From: Thunnus maccoyii
Lineage: Eukaryota; Chordata; Actinopteri; Scombriformes; Scombridae
Assembly: GCF_910596095.1 (NCBI RefSeq)
Contig: NC_056534.1
Location: forward strand, 38,140,088-38,204,087
DNA length: 64,000 bases
Direction: 5' to 3'
The stretch's first letter is position 1. Every line of letters begins with the position of its first letter. Position numbers and translations under genes: made by a program. The notes under the pieces were generated by a model. It made no database searches. It was given only the letters and a program-made list of their open reading frames with translations, and had not been told where the DNA came from. Shown here piece by piece: positions 46,301-59,500 of this stretch.

Positions 46301-49300
46301 GGGCCATACAGGAGGAGGGGCAGAAGGACAGCGCCGCTCTCGATGCAGCTGAGCAGCATTTTAAGGCTGTGTCTGCAGGTCTGTCCACCAATGAGGACGG
46401 AACGGAGGCCACACTGGCCGGGCAGATGATGACCTGCAAGAACGACATGAGCAAGGCTGACACTGAAGCCAAGCAGGTGAGGACAGGACGCGATCAGTTT
46501 ATATTCACTATCAAACATTTATACATTATAATAGTCTCATAGGTTCTATCTTATCTTGTCTCTGTGTCCTCCGTCTTTCTGTCCAGGCCCAAATGACCCT
46601 GAAGCATGCCCAGGCTGAGCTCAAGACAAAGCAAGCAGAGGTGAAAAAAATGGACAGTGGCTACAAAAAAGATCAGGATTCTCTGCAGGCGGTGAGAAGC
46701 AACAGGGAGAAACTGCAGGCTGAGCTGAGCAAACTCAACTACCAAGGTACCATGTGTGATATTTGTGAGAGCAGTTAGTGTAAAAAGACTCCTTGTACTC
46801 ACTGCAGCTGCCGTTCCATTTATTATCATTATTAACATTATTGTCCATGAATGTTTGGGTTCTGTGTTTGTGTGTATTCAGACGGGAAGGAGGAAAGTCT
46901 GCTGGACAGAAGAAGACAGCTGTCCAGAGAGGTCGCTAAACTCAAAGAGACCTACGAGCGTCTCGTGTCTCGTTTCCCCAACCTGCGCTTTGACTACAAG
47001 TAAAGATTTACTGATTTACTTTACTGTACAGTTCAAGTATATTTTGAATGTGAATGTTCTACTTCATTATGCTCCTTTTATCAGAGCTACATAATCATTT
47101 AAAAGGATTATTTCAGCTGATCAGACATACAGGCTGATGTTGGGTGAAGCTACGTTGAGAAATTGCTGCAGTCATCATGTTACTTAACTTAAGAGAGGTT
47201 GGACAATGTTGATACAATCTTCTATCAGTGTATTATATAAATTGCAATATTTCGATCATGTTTCAGTTGTACAGCTCTTACTTTGCTCTCTGAACTGGAA
47301 CTCATCTGACTGATTCTTAAAGCTGAAGACGTTTAGTTTGTCTGGATGATCATTTAGTTTAAGTGTATGTGTGTATGATGGGGTGATGACTTGTTTATGA
47401 AGCCTTAATCAATAAATGGAAAATCACATACTATGTTATGGTAAAGAACATCATGTCATCACGGTCTCATCATGTTGCTTTGTGCCAAAAGAAAATCAAA
47501 TGAAAATGAAATAACTTAATTAAAATAATGTCCTGTAGGGACCCTGAGCGAGGATTTGACCGCAGTAAAGTGAAAGGGCTGCTGGCGAACCTGATCTCAG
47601 TCCGTGACGTCTCTTATGCAACAGCGCTGGAGGTGGTGGCGGGAGGACGACTCTACAACATCGTAGTTGACACAGAGGTAGGTGTGAGAGTGGACAAGCG
47701 TGCATGTTGGTTCACTGCGGCCTCGGTCAGGTGTTTATAGTTTAAACTGAGTTTGGTGATTTTGTTGTTGCTAGGATACAGGTAAGAAGCTGCTGGAGAA
47801 GGGAGAGCTGCAGCGGAGATACACCATCATTCCTCTCAACAAGATCTCTGCCAAGACACTCAATGACAGAGTGGTGAACACCGCCAAGAGCCTGGTGAGT
47901 GAACATCACCTTTCTAATGGTGCTAAAGTTATCTTGACATCCGGAATCTTCCTCACACGGCCTCTTCCTCTTCTGTCAGGTGGGAGCAGACAACGTCCAC
48001 ACAGCTCTGTCCCTGGTGGGATATGAAGCTGACCTGCGTAAGGCCATGGAGTACGTGTTTGGCTCCACGCTGGTGTGTAACACCCTGGACAACGCCAAAA
48101 AAGTGGCTTTTGACAAACAGGTGATGACCAAGACTGTCACTCTGGGAGGAGACATCTTTGACCCGCAGGGAACTCTGAGTGGAGGTGAGAGACAGGAGAG
48201 CTGTGTGTAATTGTTATATCTAGAATGCCAGTTTTAACTTGGATGACTCTGAATAAACTGAGTTCTCACACACAAGCATTTAAAAACTCCTCGCTGCGTT
48301 TCATGCAACACAATAGACTTTCTAAAACAAGCGTCTCTTTTGCTTTTTCTCTTCCAGGAGCTCGTTCCCAGTCAGCATCAGTGTTGTCCAGTCTGCAGGA
48401 GCTGAGGGACGTTCAGGACAACTTGAATGAGAAGGAGGTCCAGCTTCAGCAGACTGAGCAGGAGCTCGCTGGTCTTAAAGGAACTGCTGAGAAGTATGCA
48501 GACACTCACAACGTGTTTCCACTGATTGAAGTGATTTGGATGAACAGTGATATGTTTACACCATGAATCCCACAGTTATCTCAGTAGCAACTTGCTTTCA
48601 GAGTTTCACACTTGATTGACATTTTACTCTCCTTTATTTTATTCAAACTTGTGTCTTTTCTTTCTGCTGGTTTACGTTACTGCGTCAAAAGGGCAAGAAC
48701 CGACTGACACTGACTTTTCCCTCTTCTCCGCCTGCAGGTACCGTCAGCTGAAGCAGCAGTATGAGCTGAAGGTAGAAGAAGAACAGATTCTACAGGCCAA
48801 ACTGCAGCAGAGCTCCTTCCACCAGCAGCAGGAGGAGCTGGAGAGGCTGCGCAAGGCCATCGGTGAGCAGACACACCGACACTCATCGCTTTAACCAGTT
48901 CACAGCGTCACAGAAACATTATCTGCTAATGTTTTGATAATCAGTTAATTGTTTTAGTAATTTAGTTTAAGTAAAGCAAAAATGCCACAAATGGACATTT
49001 TCCAGCGTCTCAAATGTGACGATTTATGACAGTAAAGTTGAATCTTCTGTCAAAACAAGACAGATGTACAATGACCAGGTCTAATAGAAAATGGACAACG
49101 ACCTGCTTTAATCTAATCTTAATTTAACTGTGTGTGATGTGTTTGTTTAACCAGAGGAGAGTGAGGAGACTCTGCGTGTCACCAAGGATGTGCAGAAACG
49201 CGCTGAAGAAAAATACAAGTTGCTGGAGAACAAGATGAAGAACGCAGAGGCAGAGAGAGAGAAGGAGCTGAAAGCTGCACAGCAGAAACTCAACTCAGCT

Positions 49301-51987
49301 AAAGCCAAAGCTGATGCCTTCAATAAGAAGCTGAAGCAGAAGCAGCAGGTAAACTGACCACACAGTCATAGATGTCACTAGTTCTCTTAGTGCTTTACTC
49401 TAAATGTTTAGTTTTTCTTTGTAGGAGTTGTCTCTCTCAAACACCCAGAATCTGCTGCTAGTTCAATAGATCAAGGGTATTTCTTTTCTTGCTGATGTGT
49501 GCAGGAGTCTGACGCTGTGGCTCTGGAGCTGGAGGAGCTGCAGAAGGAGCAGGCTGGTTATGAGCAGCAGATCCAAGCTGTAGACGAGGCCATGAAGGCC
49601 ATTCAGGAGCAGGTAGACAGCATGGCCTGCACGGTGGCTCAGAACAAGGTAACAAGGAAACTAAATACTGTTTGAGATTCATCACAGCAATAAACCATCT
49701 ATAACTCCAAACATCATCAGGCAGTAGATGGCAGTAACTGTAGATGTTCAGTCATGGTAATAAAGTCTGTTTGTGTCCGGCCGTGCAGGAGGCGGTGCGT
49801 AACGCTCAGGAGGAACTCGCCAAACAGAAGGAAGTGATCATGGTTCAGGACAAAGAACTCAAGGTGAAGATTATTTAGAAACTCCTCACCCTCGTGTTCT
49901 CTTGTAAGAATGAAGTGTTTTCCTCTTTCTTGATTGTTTTTGTTTTAATTAATTGATCATTTTTATCCATTTAAATGTTCCAGGTGAAAAGCACCGAGGC
50001 CAACAAGATGAGGGAGCAGAACAACGAAGTCCAGCTGAAGATTAAAGAGCTCGAGCACAACATCAGTAAACACCGCAAAGACAGCAAAGACGCTGCTGAC
50101 AAGGTACTGGCACACCAGTTCACCCAGTTAGTTCTTCACTCCACCCTCTGCAATCATTATTATTATTATTACAATGAAATTCATCAAAGTTTCATCTCAG
50201 CCAGCATGATTAGCTCTCCTGAACATCTCTCTCTTCTTCCAGGTTTCTCGGATGTTGGAGGAAAACGACTGGATCCAATCGGAGCGTCAGTTCTTCGGCC
50301 AGCCCAACACTTCTTATGACTTTAAGATCAACAACCCCCGCGAGGCCGGCCAGCGGCTGAAGAAGCTGGAGGAAACCACCTCCAAACTGGAGAGGAACGT
50401 CAACAAGAGGGCCATGAACATGCTGAGCGAGGCGGAGGAAAGGGTGAGAGGACAGAGACGAGCATCCAACAACTACAATCACAGCTTTAGATATCTAACA
50501 GTTTCCTCATTTATCATTTGTCTTGTCTGACGTTGTCCCTCCTGCAGTACAATGACCTGATGAAGAAGAAGAGGATTGTGGAGAATGACAAAACAAAGAT
50601 CTTGCGGACCATCGAGGAGCTGGACCAGAAGAAGAACGAGGCTCTCAATCTGGCTTGGCAGAAGGTCTGCGCTCTCTCAGCACCTCCATGTGTTTCTCTT
50701 CTATCGACGTTATACACTCAGACAATATACATCTGTCAACCATTAGAGGGTCTGAGATACAGTTGACTAAGACTAATACTGTTGTGGGAGCCTTTGTTTT
50801 TAATATTACTGCTGTGCTGGATTGTTTCATGGCTGTATAGACGGTCTTTATATTGGATTTTTATAAGATTTTTGGGTTCATGTGATGAAATACGTTGATT
50901 TGTCAGATATTTCCAGACATTTCCATGATCTGGTTCATTTCTCAAATGGTTTTCTACTTATTTTCCAGAAAATATCCAAAACATATTGATAAAACCTGAT
51001 ATTACACACACTGTGCTAGAAGATTGTATCCATATCGCCAACTTTGTCTTCTCTTCAGAAGGTAGAACGTCTCTCACCATTTGTGTTCCTTCATTCCTCC
51101 TGTGACCTCTGTTAGGGATTTGAATCTTGCGTACGTTCTCACTGTTCAGTCAGCAGGCTTGTGGGTTTGGATCTCATTATAAAAGCTGCCTGTTGTTGTT
51201 ATTGTTGCTTTAACTGTAATATTTTCTTTCCTCTGCAGGTAAACAAGGACTTTGGCTCCATTTTCTCGTCTCTGCTGACAGGAGCCACTGCTAAACTGGC
51301 TCCTACGCAGGGCTCTGGTGTGCTGGAGGGTCTTGAGTTCAGGGTGGCCTTGGGCAGCACCTGGAAGGAGAACCTGACCGAGCTCAGCGGAGGGCAAAGG
51401 TCAGTGAGATTCTTGTGTATTCAGACAGACAGTAGTGAACATGAAGGCGAGAGGTGATGGTGAATGAGAGCTCTGCTTGTGTGTGTGTTGTTTCAGGTCT
51501 CTGGTGGCCTTGTCTCTCATTCTGGCCATGCTGCTGTTCAAACCGGCTCCCATCTACATCTTAGACGAGGTGGACGCTGCTCTGGATCTCTCACACACAC
51601 AGAACATCGGACAGATGCTGCGCACACATTTCAGACACTCCCAGGTATGTCATGTGCTTATTTTAATGCATACTTATAAAGTTGTTGTGCAGAGGACATT
51701 TACACTTTCATCCATCCAGTATGTGTTTTATTAGTGCTTTAATGTGAAGTTTTATAACATTTACTTCAGTTACCTTTTTATTATTTATTTATTTCTTCCA
51801 GTTCGTGGTGGTGTCCCTGAAGGACGGCATGTTCACCAACGCCAACGTCCTGTTCAAGACGAAGTTTGTTGACGGCATGTCCACGGTGACCCGGACGGCG
51901 CTCAGCCAGAGCGACGCCATCCTCCCCCTGAAAGGCCACGACAAGACCCAACAAAAAGACAAGAGGAGCAAACAGATCACCAGCTAA
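43400..51987 (+). CDS. smc2: SMC2, core ATPase subunit of condensin I and II, complete coding region
   Basis: SMC2 pairs with SMC4 in condensin and uses ATP to extrude and compact DNA loops for mitosis. Exons: 43400-43567, 44375-44524, 44626-44748, 44893-44931, 45018-45128, 45238-45282, 45382-45615, 45993-46142, 46243-46476, 46587-46746, 46882-46999, 47539-47677, 47775-47894, 47980-48184, 48358-48493, 48738-48862, 49155-49348, 49505-49648, 49789-49863, 49984-50103, 50243-50443, 50548-50664, 51239-51399, 51497-51644, 51802-51987. They sum to 3603 nt, 1200 residues, against about 1197 in human. Walker A GLNGSGKS is at residues 32-39, followed by a coiled coil at about 170-505, a hinge at about 510-665 ([15 protein letters not shown]), a second coiled coil at about 675-1030, the ABC signature LSGGQRSL near 1085-1092 and Walker B with D-loop [11 protein letters not shown] near 1110. 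The start [18 protein letters not shown] is the canonical SMC2 N-terminus. No defect seen. Confidence 0.98.
43739..44304. mobile_element. Palindromic (fold-back) DNA transposon, copy 2, in smc2 intron 1
   Basis: Starts TTAAAGGACGGGTTCAC and ends GAACCGATCCTTTAA-like (GAACTGAACCGATCCTTTAA), an imperfect inverted end. The arms share CCTGTTCATACTGACCATTA and its complement near 44.21 kb. Internal parts (CAGCTCAACAGGGAAACACA, CAGATATCCACTGATATGAC) match copy 1 in inverted order. It occupies most of the first smc2 intron. Confidence 0.65.
48917..49035. mobile_element. hAT-like MITE fragment in an smc2 intron
   Basis: TTTTGATAATCAGTTAATTG followed by AAAAATGCCACAAATGGACA resembles the interior of the MITE family seen at 31 kb. 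Short and degraded. Confidence 0.35.
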
Positions 51988-52323
51988 TCGCTGCGCTCAG
52001 ATCAGCTGCTTCTCTAGAAAACATATCGCATAACATGTGGTATCTGTTAATAACGTCTGGTTAGTGTGTGTATGTGTGTATATATACGTGTTTCCTCTCT
52101 GTCGCTTTTTATATTCTCAACTTCTTTGGTTGTTGTAACTGAATGGTTGCCTTTGATTGTCTGTCTGACTCATTTAAAGGATAAATGTTATTAAACTCCA
52201 TGATAACAGGAGCTTTTCCTCTTTAATGTCTATACCAGTGTTTGTGTGATGTTCAAATTATTCATTAAAAACAGCATCTGAAAATATGAAAATGTTACTG
52301 GAGAGAAACTAAAATCCATCTTG

Positions 52324-52329
52324 AATAAA
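52324..52329 (+). promoter_or_regulatory. Polyadenylation signal of smc2
   Basis: AATAAA about 340 bp after the smc2 stop, the first good signal on the + strand, followed by TGTTTGTTTTTAG. Confidence 0.5.
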
Positions 52330-52444
52330 TTGATAAAATAGCAAATACAACTACGGTGTTTGTTTTTAGTTAAGCTCATTCTTCCCACATTTAAAACATC
52401 ATCATCATCATCATCCTGCGTTTAGACAAAAAACAAAGTGTCAC

Positions 52445-53218
52445 TTGTCCAAATTGTCAAGGTCGTTTTTATTTCATCAGGGACAAATTCAAACAACTAT
52501 AGCATCACTTTCAACTTAACAGCAGGGTTTTTTTTTATTCTATTTATTTTCATGGCTTCACAGAATCAGCTGTCTCACTCGTTCACCTTTCAACCAGGAG
52601 GGAGGACAGACGCCGCGGTGGCGTCCTCATCCTCTCTGAGCGAGAGCTGACCAGTTTGTGTTAGCCAAGGTTAAAAAACCTGGAGATATTTAATGAGTAG
52701 GCAAACCCACAACAGTAGTAAAAGTCCCCATTTGGGGCTATTATAGGTATACAGTGTCCACAAACCCAACACATTGGTTTATATAGCATTTATTATCTTT
52801 ATCTTACTGTCCATTTAAATGAACCAAATAAAACTTGACACATTACAATAGCCTCGCCCTTCATCACTGTCAGAGGAAAGATCTGGAGCAAGTTGTTTTT
52901 GTTCTCTTCAAGCTTCAAGGTCAAGCTTCAAGGTCAAGCTTCGTCCGTCCGTCAGTCGGTCCGTCAGTCAGCTGGAGTGGAGCCCGCAGGTCACATGGAT
53001 GAGTAAAGCCATGACGGAGAGATTTGTGAATAATGTGTAGAAGAGAAGCCAGCTGTATGAAAGGAGAGGGTGCTAATGGTTTGTATGTTTAGTTTAACTG
53101 ATTATGAACTCAAAAGAAGTTGATGCTCTATTTTGTTGTGTTTGTAACTGCGTGTGTGTGTGTGTGTGTGTGTGTGTGCGGCCGGCTGGCTCGGGGGGGT
53201 GGGGGGGGGGGGCTGTGC
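52445..53218 (-). other. Probable ecpas 3' UTR
   Basis: The sequence after the ecpas stop lacks coding signal. The complement of 52468-52473 reads AATAAA, so the transcript likely ends near 52445. A tandem TCAAGGTCAAGCT repeat lies at 52910-52940, and a GT repeat (53150-53178) with a G run (53194-53212) sits just after the stop. Confidence 0.45.
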
Positions 53219-53421
53219 TCAGGGTTGGCTCTGGATGTGTCTGCGCAGCTCCTGGGCTTTATCCCTCAGGTCAGGTCTGCTGTCTGACTGCAGCGTTGAC
53301 AGAGAGCGCTGCAGCTGCTCCCGGCTCTTCACAGACACACAGTCCCACTGTTCACTCTCTGTTAACGTCACACACACAGACACGCACGCACACACGCACA
53401 CACGCGCACACACGCGCACAC

Positions 53422-53505
<84 letters not shown>

Positions 53506-56500
53506 CCATTTCATCAGTGACACCAATATCTGTCATTAAAAACACGACTTACACGTCCTCCAGCTGTCTGTGACTACAGTGAAGAGTTCATATGAACACA
53601 AGACAAAACATTGCATTAAACTTTATTATAAAATTATCTGTTAGATTTCAAACATGCTAAAAGAAGACGTGTTTACATTATACTGAATAACCAGAATAGA
53701 AAACCTGAACTCTATTAAACCTGAAGACTAAATACAACAACAAAACCCAAACTTACCTCCAGTCTTCTTCACGATGAGGTCCACCACTGACAAGGCCTCC
53801 GTCCTCACAGACGAGTAACTTTTGTTTTCTGGATGGAAAAATAACACAAAGGTGGAGATGAAATTGATGCTCCTGAGAGTGAAATGAAAGTGAAAGTTTG
53901 AGGTCTTTACTTACCTAAAGGATGTGTGAGAGCAGCGCAGGTCTCTGTGAGGATCTGAGAGAGAGCGTCCAAGTCTTCAGAGCCTTTCTCCAGCAGCAAC
54001 AACCTGCAGACAGAACAACACACAGCAGGGTTTCTGCAGGCTTCTTTAACATCACATAGAATACATTTTATTAAATGTTATGTTAAGTATATGTCATTTA
54101 TTATCATCATGTTTTCAGTACTTCCCAGCAGTATGTAACAAAAACTCTTAATGACAAAGTTTATTAAATCAACAACCTGAAGCAGAAGATGATCAACCAA
54201 AGAAAAATGATTCATTCAAGTTTATTTTAGTTTTTGCTAAAATTGACATTATAAGTGGACAAGCTTCCATTGATGTCTGATATTTAAGATGAAGATTTAA
54301 TACTAAACACTTTTTGAGGAAAGAAAATTTAATACATTTCAAGACTTTTCAAGATATCCTGATAGACACATATTGATCAGCCAGAGAGCCTCGAGGATGA
54401 AAGAAAAGATTATTAGACAACAGTTCATCAGCTGTTTGTTTGTTTGGTCCTCACCCTTTGAAGTACGCCTTCATGGACTGGAGAACAGAAAGCTGCACCT
54501 TCCAGGTGCTTAGCTTGAGCTTCTCACACATTAGATGGCACACCTCCACCTGGAAACGAGCTGCAAACAGACACAAAGTTCAGGCTGCACGCTCAGCCTG
54601 GTTTATGGAGAATAATGTTGCTACTGAGCTTCAGCCTGAGGTCAAACAGCTCAGCGTTTAGAGTTTAGACTTCAGAGCCAGAAGTGAATGAAAGAACGTT
54701 GGTGTGATGATATGATGGAGCTTAAATTTACGGCTAAATCAGGCAACAACGTATCACATCCCAATCAACCTCAGTCCTATTTGATGAATAACAGATAAAG
54801 AAGTATAAAGACGACCATTAGTTGTTTGTGATGAACATCATGATGGAATATTCACTCAACTAAACACTGAACACAGTGATTTCTACTGGTGAAGAAAACT
54901 AAGCAAAGTCTAAAATCTATGTTTGAAAATGAAGAGTTTTTCTGATTTGATGCATGAAGCTCAGCTGTAACAGCATCAGACTGTCCAACACGTGTCCAGT
55001 CGTGTCTGTTCTCACTAGAACTCACCCTGAGTCTCTGAGTTCCTCGGCCAGGATTTTCCCAGAGTCTCAAAAGCACAGAGCAGAGCTTCAGTCTGCAGCT
55101 CTTTCTCCTTCACATCTCTATCATCATCATCATCATCCAGTGACCTCGGCGACGCGCCACCGCTCTCTGGGCAGCTCTGTTGGGAGATGATTGATAGACA
55201 GAACACCGTTAAAAGGCTCTTTAGAAGCATAATGATGACAAATATCAGATCAAACTCATCAATGTCAACTTACCTTCTTGATCAGAGGGAAAAGGATGTC
55301 GGCCATGTCGCTGAAACGGTCCTCCTGGATGCTGTGAAGCACTTCTCCGGCGCAGCGCAGAGCAGCCATTTTATACACGAGACTCTCCTTACGACACTCC
55401 TTCAACACAACCTCCAACACCTCAGAGATGGAGGGCTGGCCGGTGCAAGGCTTCTGGAGCTCCGCGCTGACAGCCGGAGGAAGAACGGAAGCAATAAAGT
55501 TAAAAAGACAGTAAATGAACGTTGTCCTTCAAATAAGCAGGTCAAACATCACTTTACCTGCATTTGGACACGACTGATCCGATGGCCTTCAACAGCTCCT
55601 CCTGCAGAGATTAAACAACACAAAACAACAATACATTCACATAAACATAACAGAAACACTTTCCAATAAACAAACAAATAAATAAAATAGTAGTAAAGAG
55701 TAAAGTGATGGAGATTAACAGGCATCTGTTGTGCTAGTGAGGAAGAGGATGTTTATGGTAAAAGATGGAGGAACATGTCATCCAGTGTGACTCTCATGTG
55801 TTTGAGCTCTGTGGCACACAGGAAGAAGTTTGATCAGGTTTCATTGTTGATCTTGAACAGATTCATCCTTTAAGGTAACTGTTGCATCAGCAGTTCTTAC
55901 CTTGCCAGCCCATGTGCGTCCAGACAGTCCCTGCATTAAAGCTGTCAGCACCAAGCCAAGGTGTGGTGCCACCAATGAGCCTGTCTGTTCCTTGGCAACG
56001 GTTGCCATGGCAGCTGCACCCTGAGCCTTCATCTTCCAGGACTGGGACTGCAGCGCTTTCTGTGTGATCGCAATCAGCTCCGTCATGTAGAGTCTGATGC
56101 CTCCGAAGCTTCCTGGTACCAAACATAGATTTTATCTTCATATGTCACATGAATTTCCTTATTTCTGTGTATTTATCTGTTAATAATAAGGTCTGTTAGT
56201 AGGTGGTGTGTTTATACTCACCTGGGACGTTCTCCTGCCACACCTCAGCCCACAGTGTGGCGTCATGGCTCTCTCCTTTCTCCTCATCAGGACCCGGCGC
56301 CTGGTGCATCCCCAGGAAGGCCAGCGGCAGAGCCACCCCCGCGTGTCCCTTCAACACATCAGGACTGTAGTGGCTGATGGCATGCACGGTCAACGCACAT
56401 GATGACTTATACACAGGCTCTGTGAGGAGAACAGAGAACAGAGTCAGTCGGAAATTCACTATCTGGCTTCATGCAACAACTTGTTAGATTTTGGAAAATC

Positions 56501-59500
56501 TCACCTTCTTTCTCCAAATACCAGGTGTTGAGCTTCAGTAGTAGTTTCTCAACACTGCTGTCTTTCGCTGTCTGATGGAGCCAACGAGTACAATCCATGA
56601 TTACTGAGTCACTCACAACAGAACGTGGTGTGATTCATGTAAAGAGAAGTGGTTCTTACCCTGACTAGATGACCCAGAGCAAAAGCAAACGCTTTCTGGA
56701 CCACAGTGCTTCTGTCATGGATACCGTTCAGCAGAGCGCTCATCAGTTTACCTGGTTACACCAAAAACATCACTGGCATCAGCTCACCTGCACCAAACAC
56801 TAAACAGACTAAATGCTGGTGAATACGTGTGCTGTACCTGAGTAGGGGGTGAGGTCCTGGGGACACTGCACTGTGAGGGAGACTATAACACTCGCACAGC
56901 CGCCCTGTGCAGAGAGAGAAGAGACACACATGAGTCAGCTGACTGAGACAAGCAACCATTTACAGTCAATCTAGGAACTGGTGACTAGTGTGAACTTACC
57001 TTGGTGCCCAAGCCTACTCCACTCTTGAGCAGCTCACAGAGCCTGGGAACCAGTTCTCCCAGCACTGAGACATCCAGGTGCTGTAGACACTGAACACAGG
57101 GACAAACAAAACTTCACATTCCTTCCTGTGGCAACTAGAAACTGGCTCTAAAACCCCAAAAGTCATTAAAAGAAGTAATTATCTCTGTTTTTACCATATT
57201 AACAGTCTCCATCATTGGAGAGGACTTGGCAGCACTCAGCCTGGCAGCATCCATGGCACTCTGATGACATGATGAGAAGAAACACTCATGACAATCTGAA
57301 GTCTAACCTTTGATAAGACATACTGTATGTTTGGACTGTATGTATGTCAGACTACCTTCTCCTGCTCCGTGGCTCTGAGGCTGAGGTAGTTGAGGACCTG
57401 AGGTTCCAGGGTGCTGAGGGCCTCCAGCAGGGCCGGGATGAGTCGGGAAGCGTGAGGCTTTAGTCTGGCACCAGCTGTCTTACTGATCTTCACCAGAGTC
57501 TGGATACTGGTACAAGAAATAACACGGCACCAAATTACAGCCTCACTGGTTGAATGTAAACAAGAACCTATGATTCATTTTTATTAGAGACAAATTTCAG
57601 CTCCGAAACTGACAGAAACATTAAATCTAGTTTAACACGACGTTCATCATGGGTTGAGTTTTAAAACATTTTCCTTTAACACAGTTTCGTTCATACTGCT
57701 AAAAGTTGTCTGTGACTGACAGACAGGAACAAAAAACAAAAACAAGACAACATTTATGTTTGTGAAAGACACATCTGGACGGAGACGTTACCTGAGTGAG
57801 CGAACCTCTGACACGTTGCTCACAATTCCTTTTTCCAGCAGAGTCGGCAGCAGCGCCGCCACAGTTTTCTGGGCTGCAGAGCCTGAAGACTCACACATAC
57901 GAGTGCACACCTACACAGAGAGAGAGAGAGAGAGAGAGTCAGGGGACGAGCACCTGCTCATTCATATACAGATACAAACATACAGCATACACACGGGGGG
58001 GGAGGGGGGGGGGCGGTGCTGAGATGAACAGCTTTACCTTACTGAGTGTTTTCAGTGTCAGGTCTGCAGCCTTCCTCACAGACTCCTGAAAGGCAGAAAA
58101 TGACAATTAATGCTTGTAATGTTTTCTATTTATGTAATAAAGTGTGTCATGTTGTCTACCCTACATGTGATCCAACTATTCATATATAATAATTCACATC
58201 TTCTCGTGCCTGGTGAATCAAAGCATTGATTCCTATTGTTTTGTGCTCACTTTGATGTCATCCAGGACTCTGAACAACGTCCCCCACATTTCTGCCAGGT
58301 GATCAATGAGGTCATCAGCTTGGCGGCCGCGAATCAGGTCATTGAGGGCCAGACAGCTGGAAGGAAAATCCATCAGTACAGTCTAGTAGAGTAGTACAGA
58401 CGTCTAGTACAGGCTTGTAGCTGGCATACTTACTAAAATAATACATCACCAGAGAAAAGGGAAATTCTTCAGTCACACTAAATAAACAGAGTGAATCTTC
58501 ATTCTTTACCTGGACTCACGTACTCTCCAGGTGCTATTGGTCAAGTTGGAAATGACATCCTGTAGGATGTCTTTAAGGTATTTATCCACCTGAAACACAC
58601 CAGATGTGAAGATGTTAGTCATTTACATGAATTTGTTTATACATGATGAGCATGTATTGATGAGCATGTTTAAGCTCCTACCAGGGTCTTATCAGTGACC
58701 AAAGCATCCCAGATGCTAGTCATGGCCTGACGGATGCTCAGGTTGGGGTCAAACTGGTAGCGGTACAGACGGGGCACTAGCTGGGGGAGGAATGGAGCCA
58801 GCTGCTCTCCGGCTTTGGCTGCGATCATGTGGAACCCAAAAGCTGCTCCCTGAGAGGAGTAGAGAGATCAGAGAGGTGAGGCGGGAATGAAGGTGAGACG
58901 AGGCCAGGAAGAAGGATGGAAACGAGGAGGCGCATGATACCTTGCGGGAGTTCCACATGGCGTGGTGATTGGCCAGGTTCATGAACTTGTAGACGAGATC
59001 TGGTTGGTTTAGGTCGCTGGCCAATGAGCAGAGCTCCTTGTATGTTGACAAGCTGTGGCTGCCGGGAACAATCAATGCAAAGAGGAGAAAACGGTCAAAA
59101 CTCACACATACAGTATAAACTGATGCAATTTCAGCTCATTTGTAAGTTTTTTAATAATGTCTACTAGTGTCGATATATAACTTACCCATCAGGTGTTTTT
59201 CCCAAACCTTCTCCTTGGAAGACCTCTGTGTCTTCTGAAACAGCATGTCTCACTCTGTTTGGAAAGATTAATAAGCTTCTAACTTTAATCTTCATGCAGT
59301 CTGTGAACGTTCTGGTCTGATTTCTTCTCTCCTACTGACAGGAAACTAACTGTGATTCTCTCTATTCATTCACTCACCTTTTGCCAGTCATGAGTGTTTC
59401 CACCAGAGTGGACACCAGTTCCTGCTGGTCACCCTCTCCACCCATCTCATAGACCAGGCCCAGGCCTTTAGATGCCACATCCTGACTCAGCTCTAAACAC

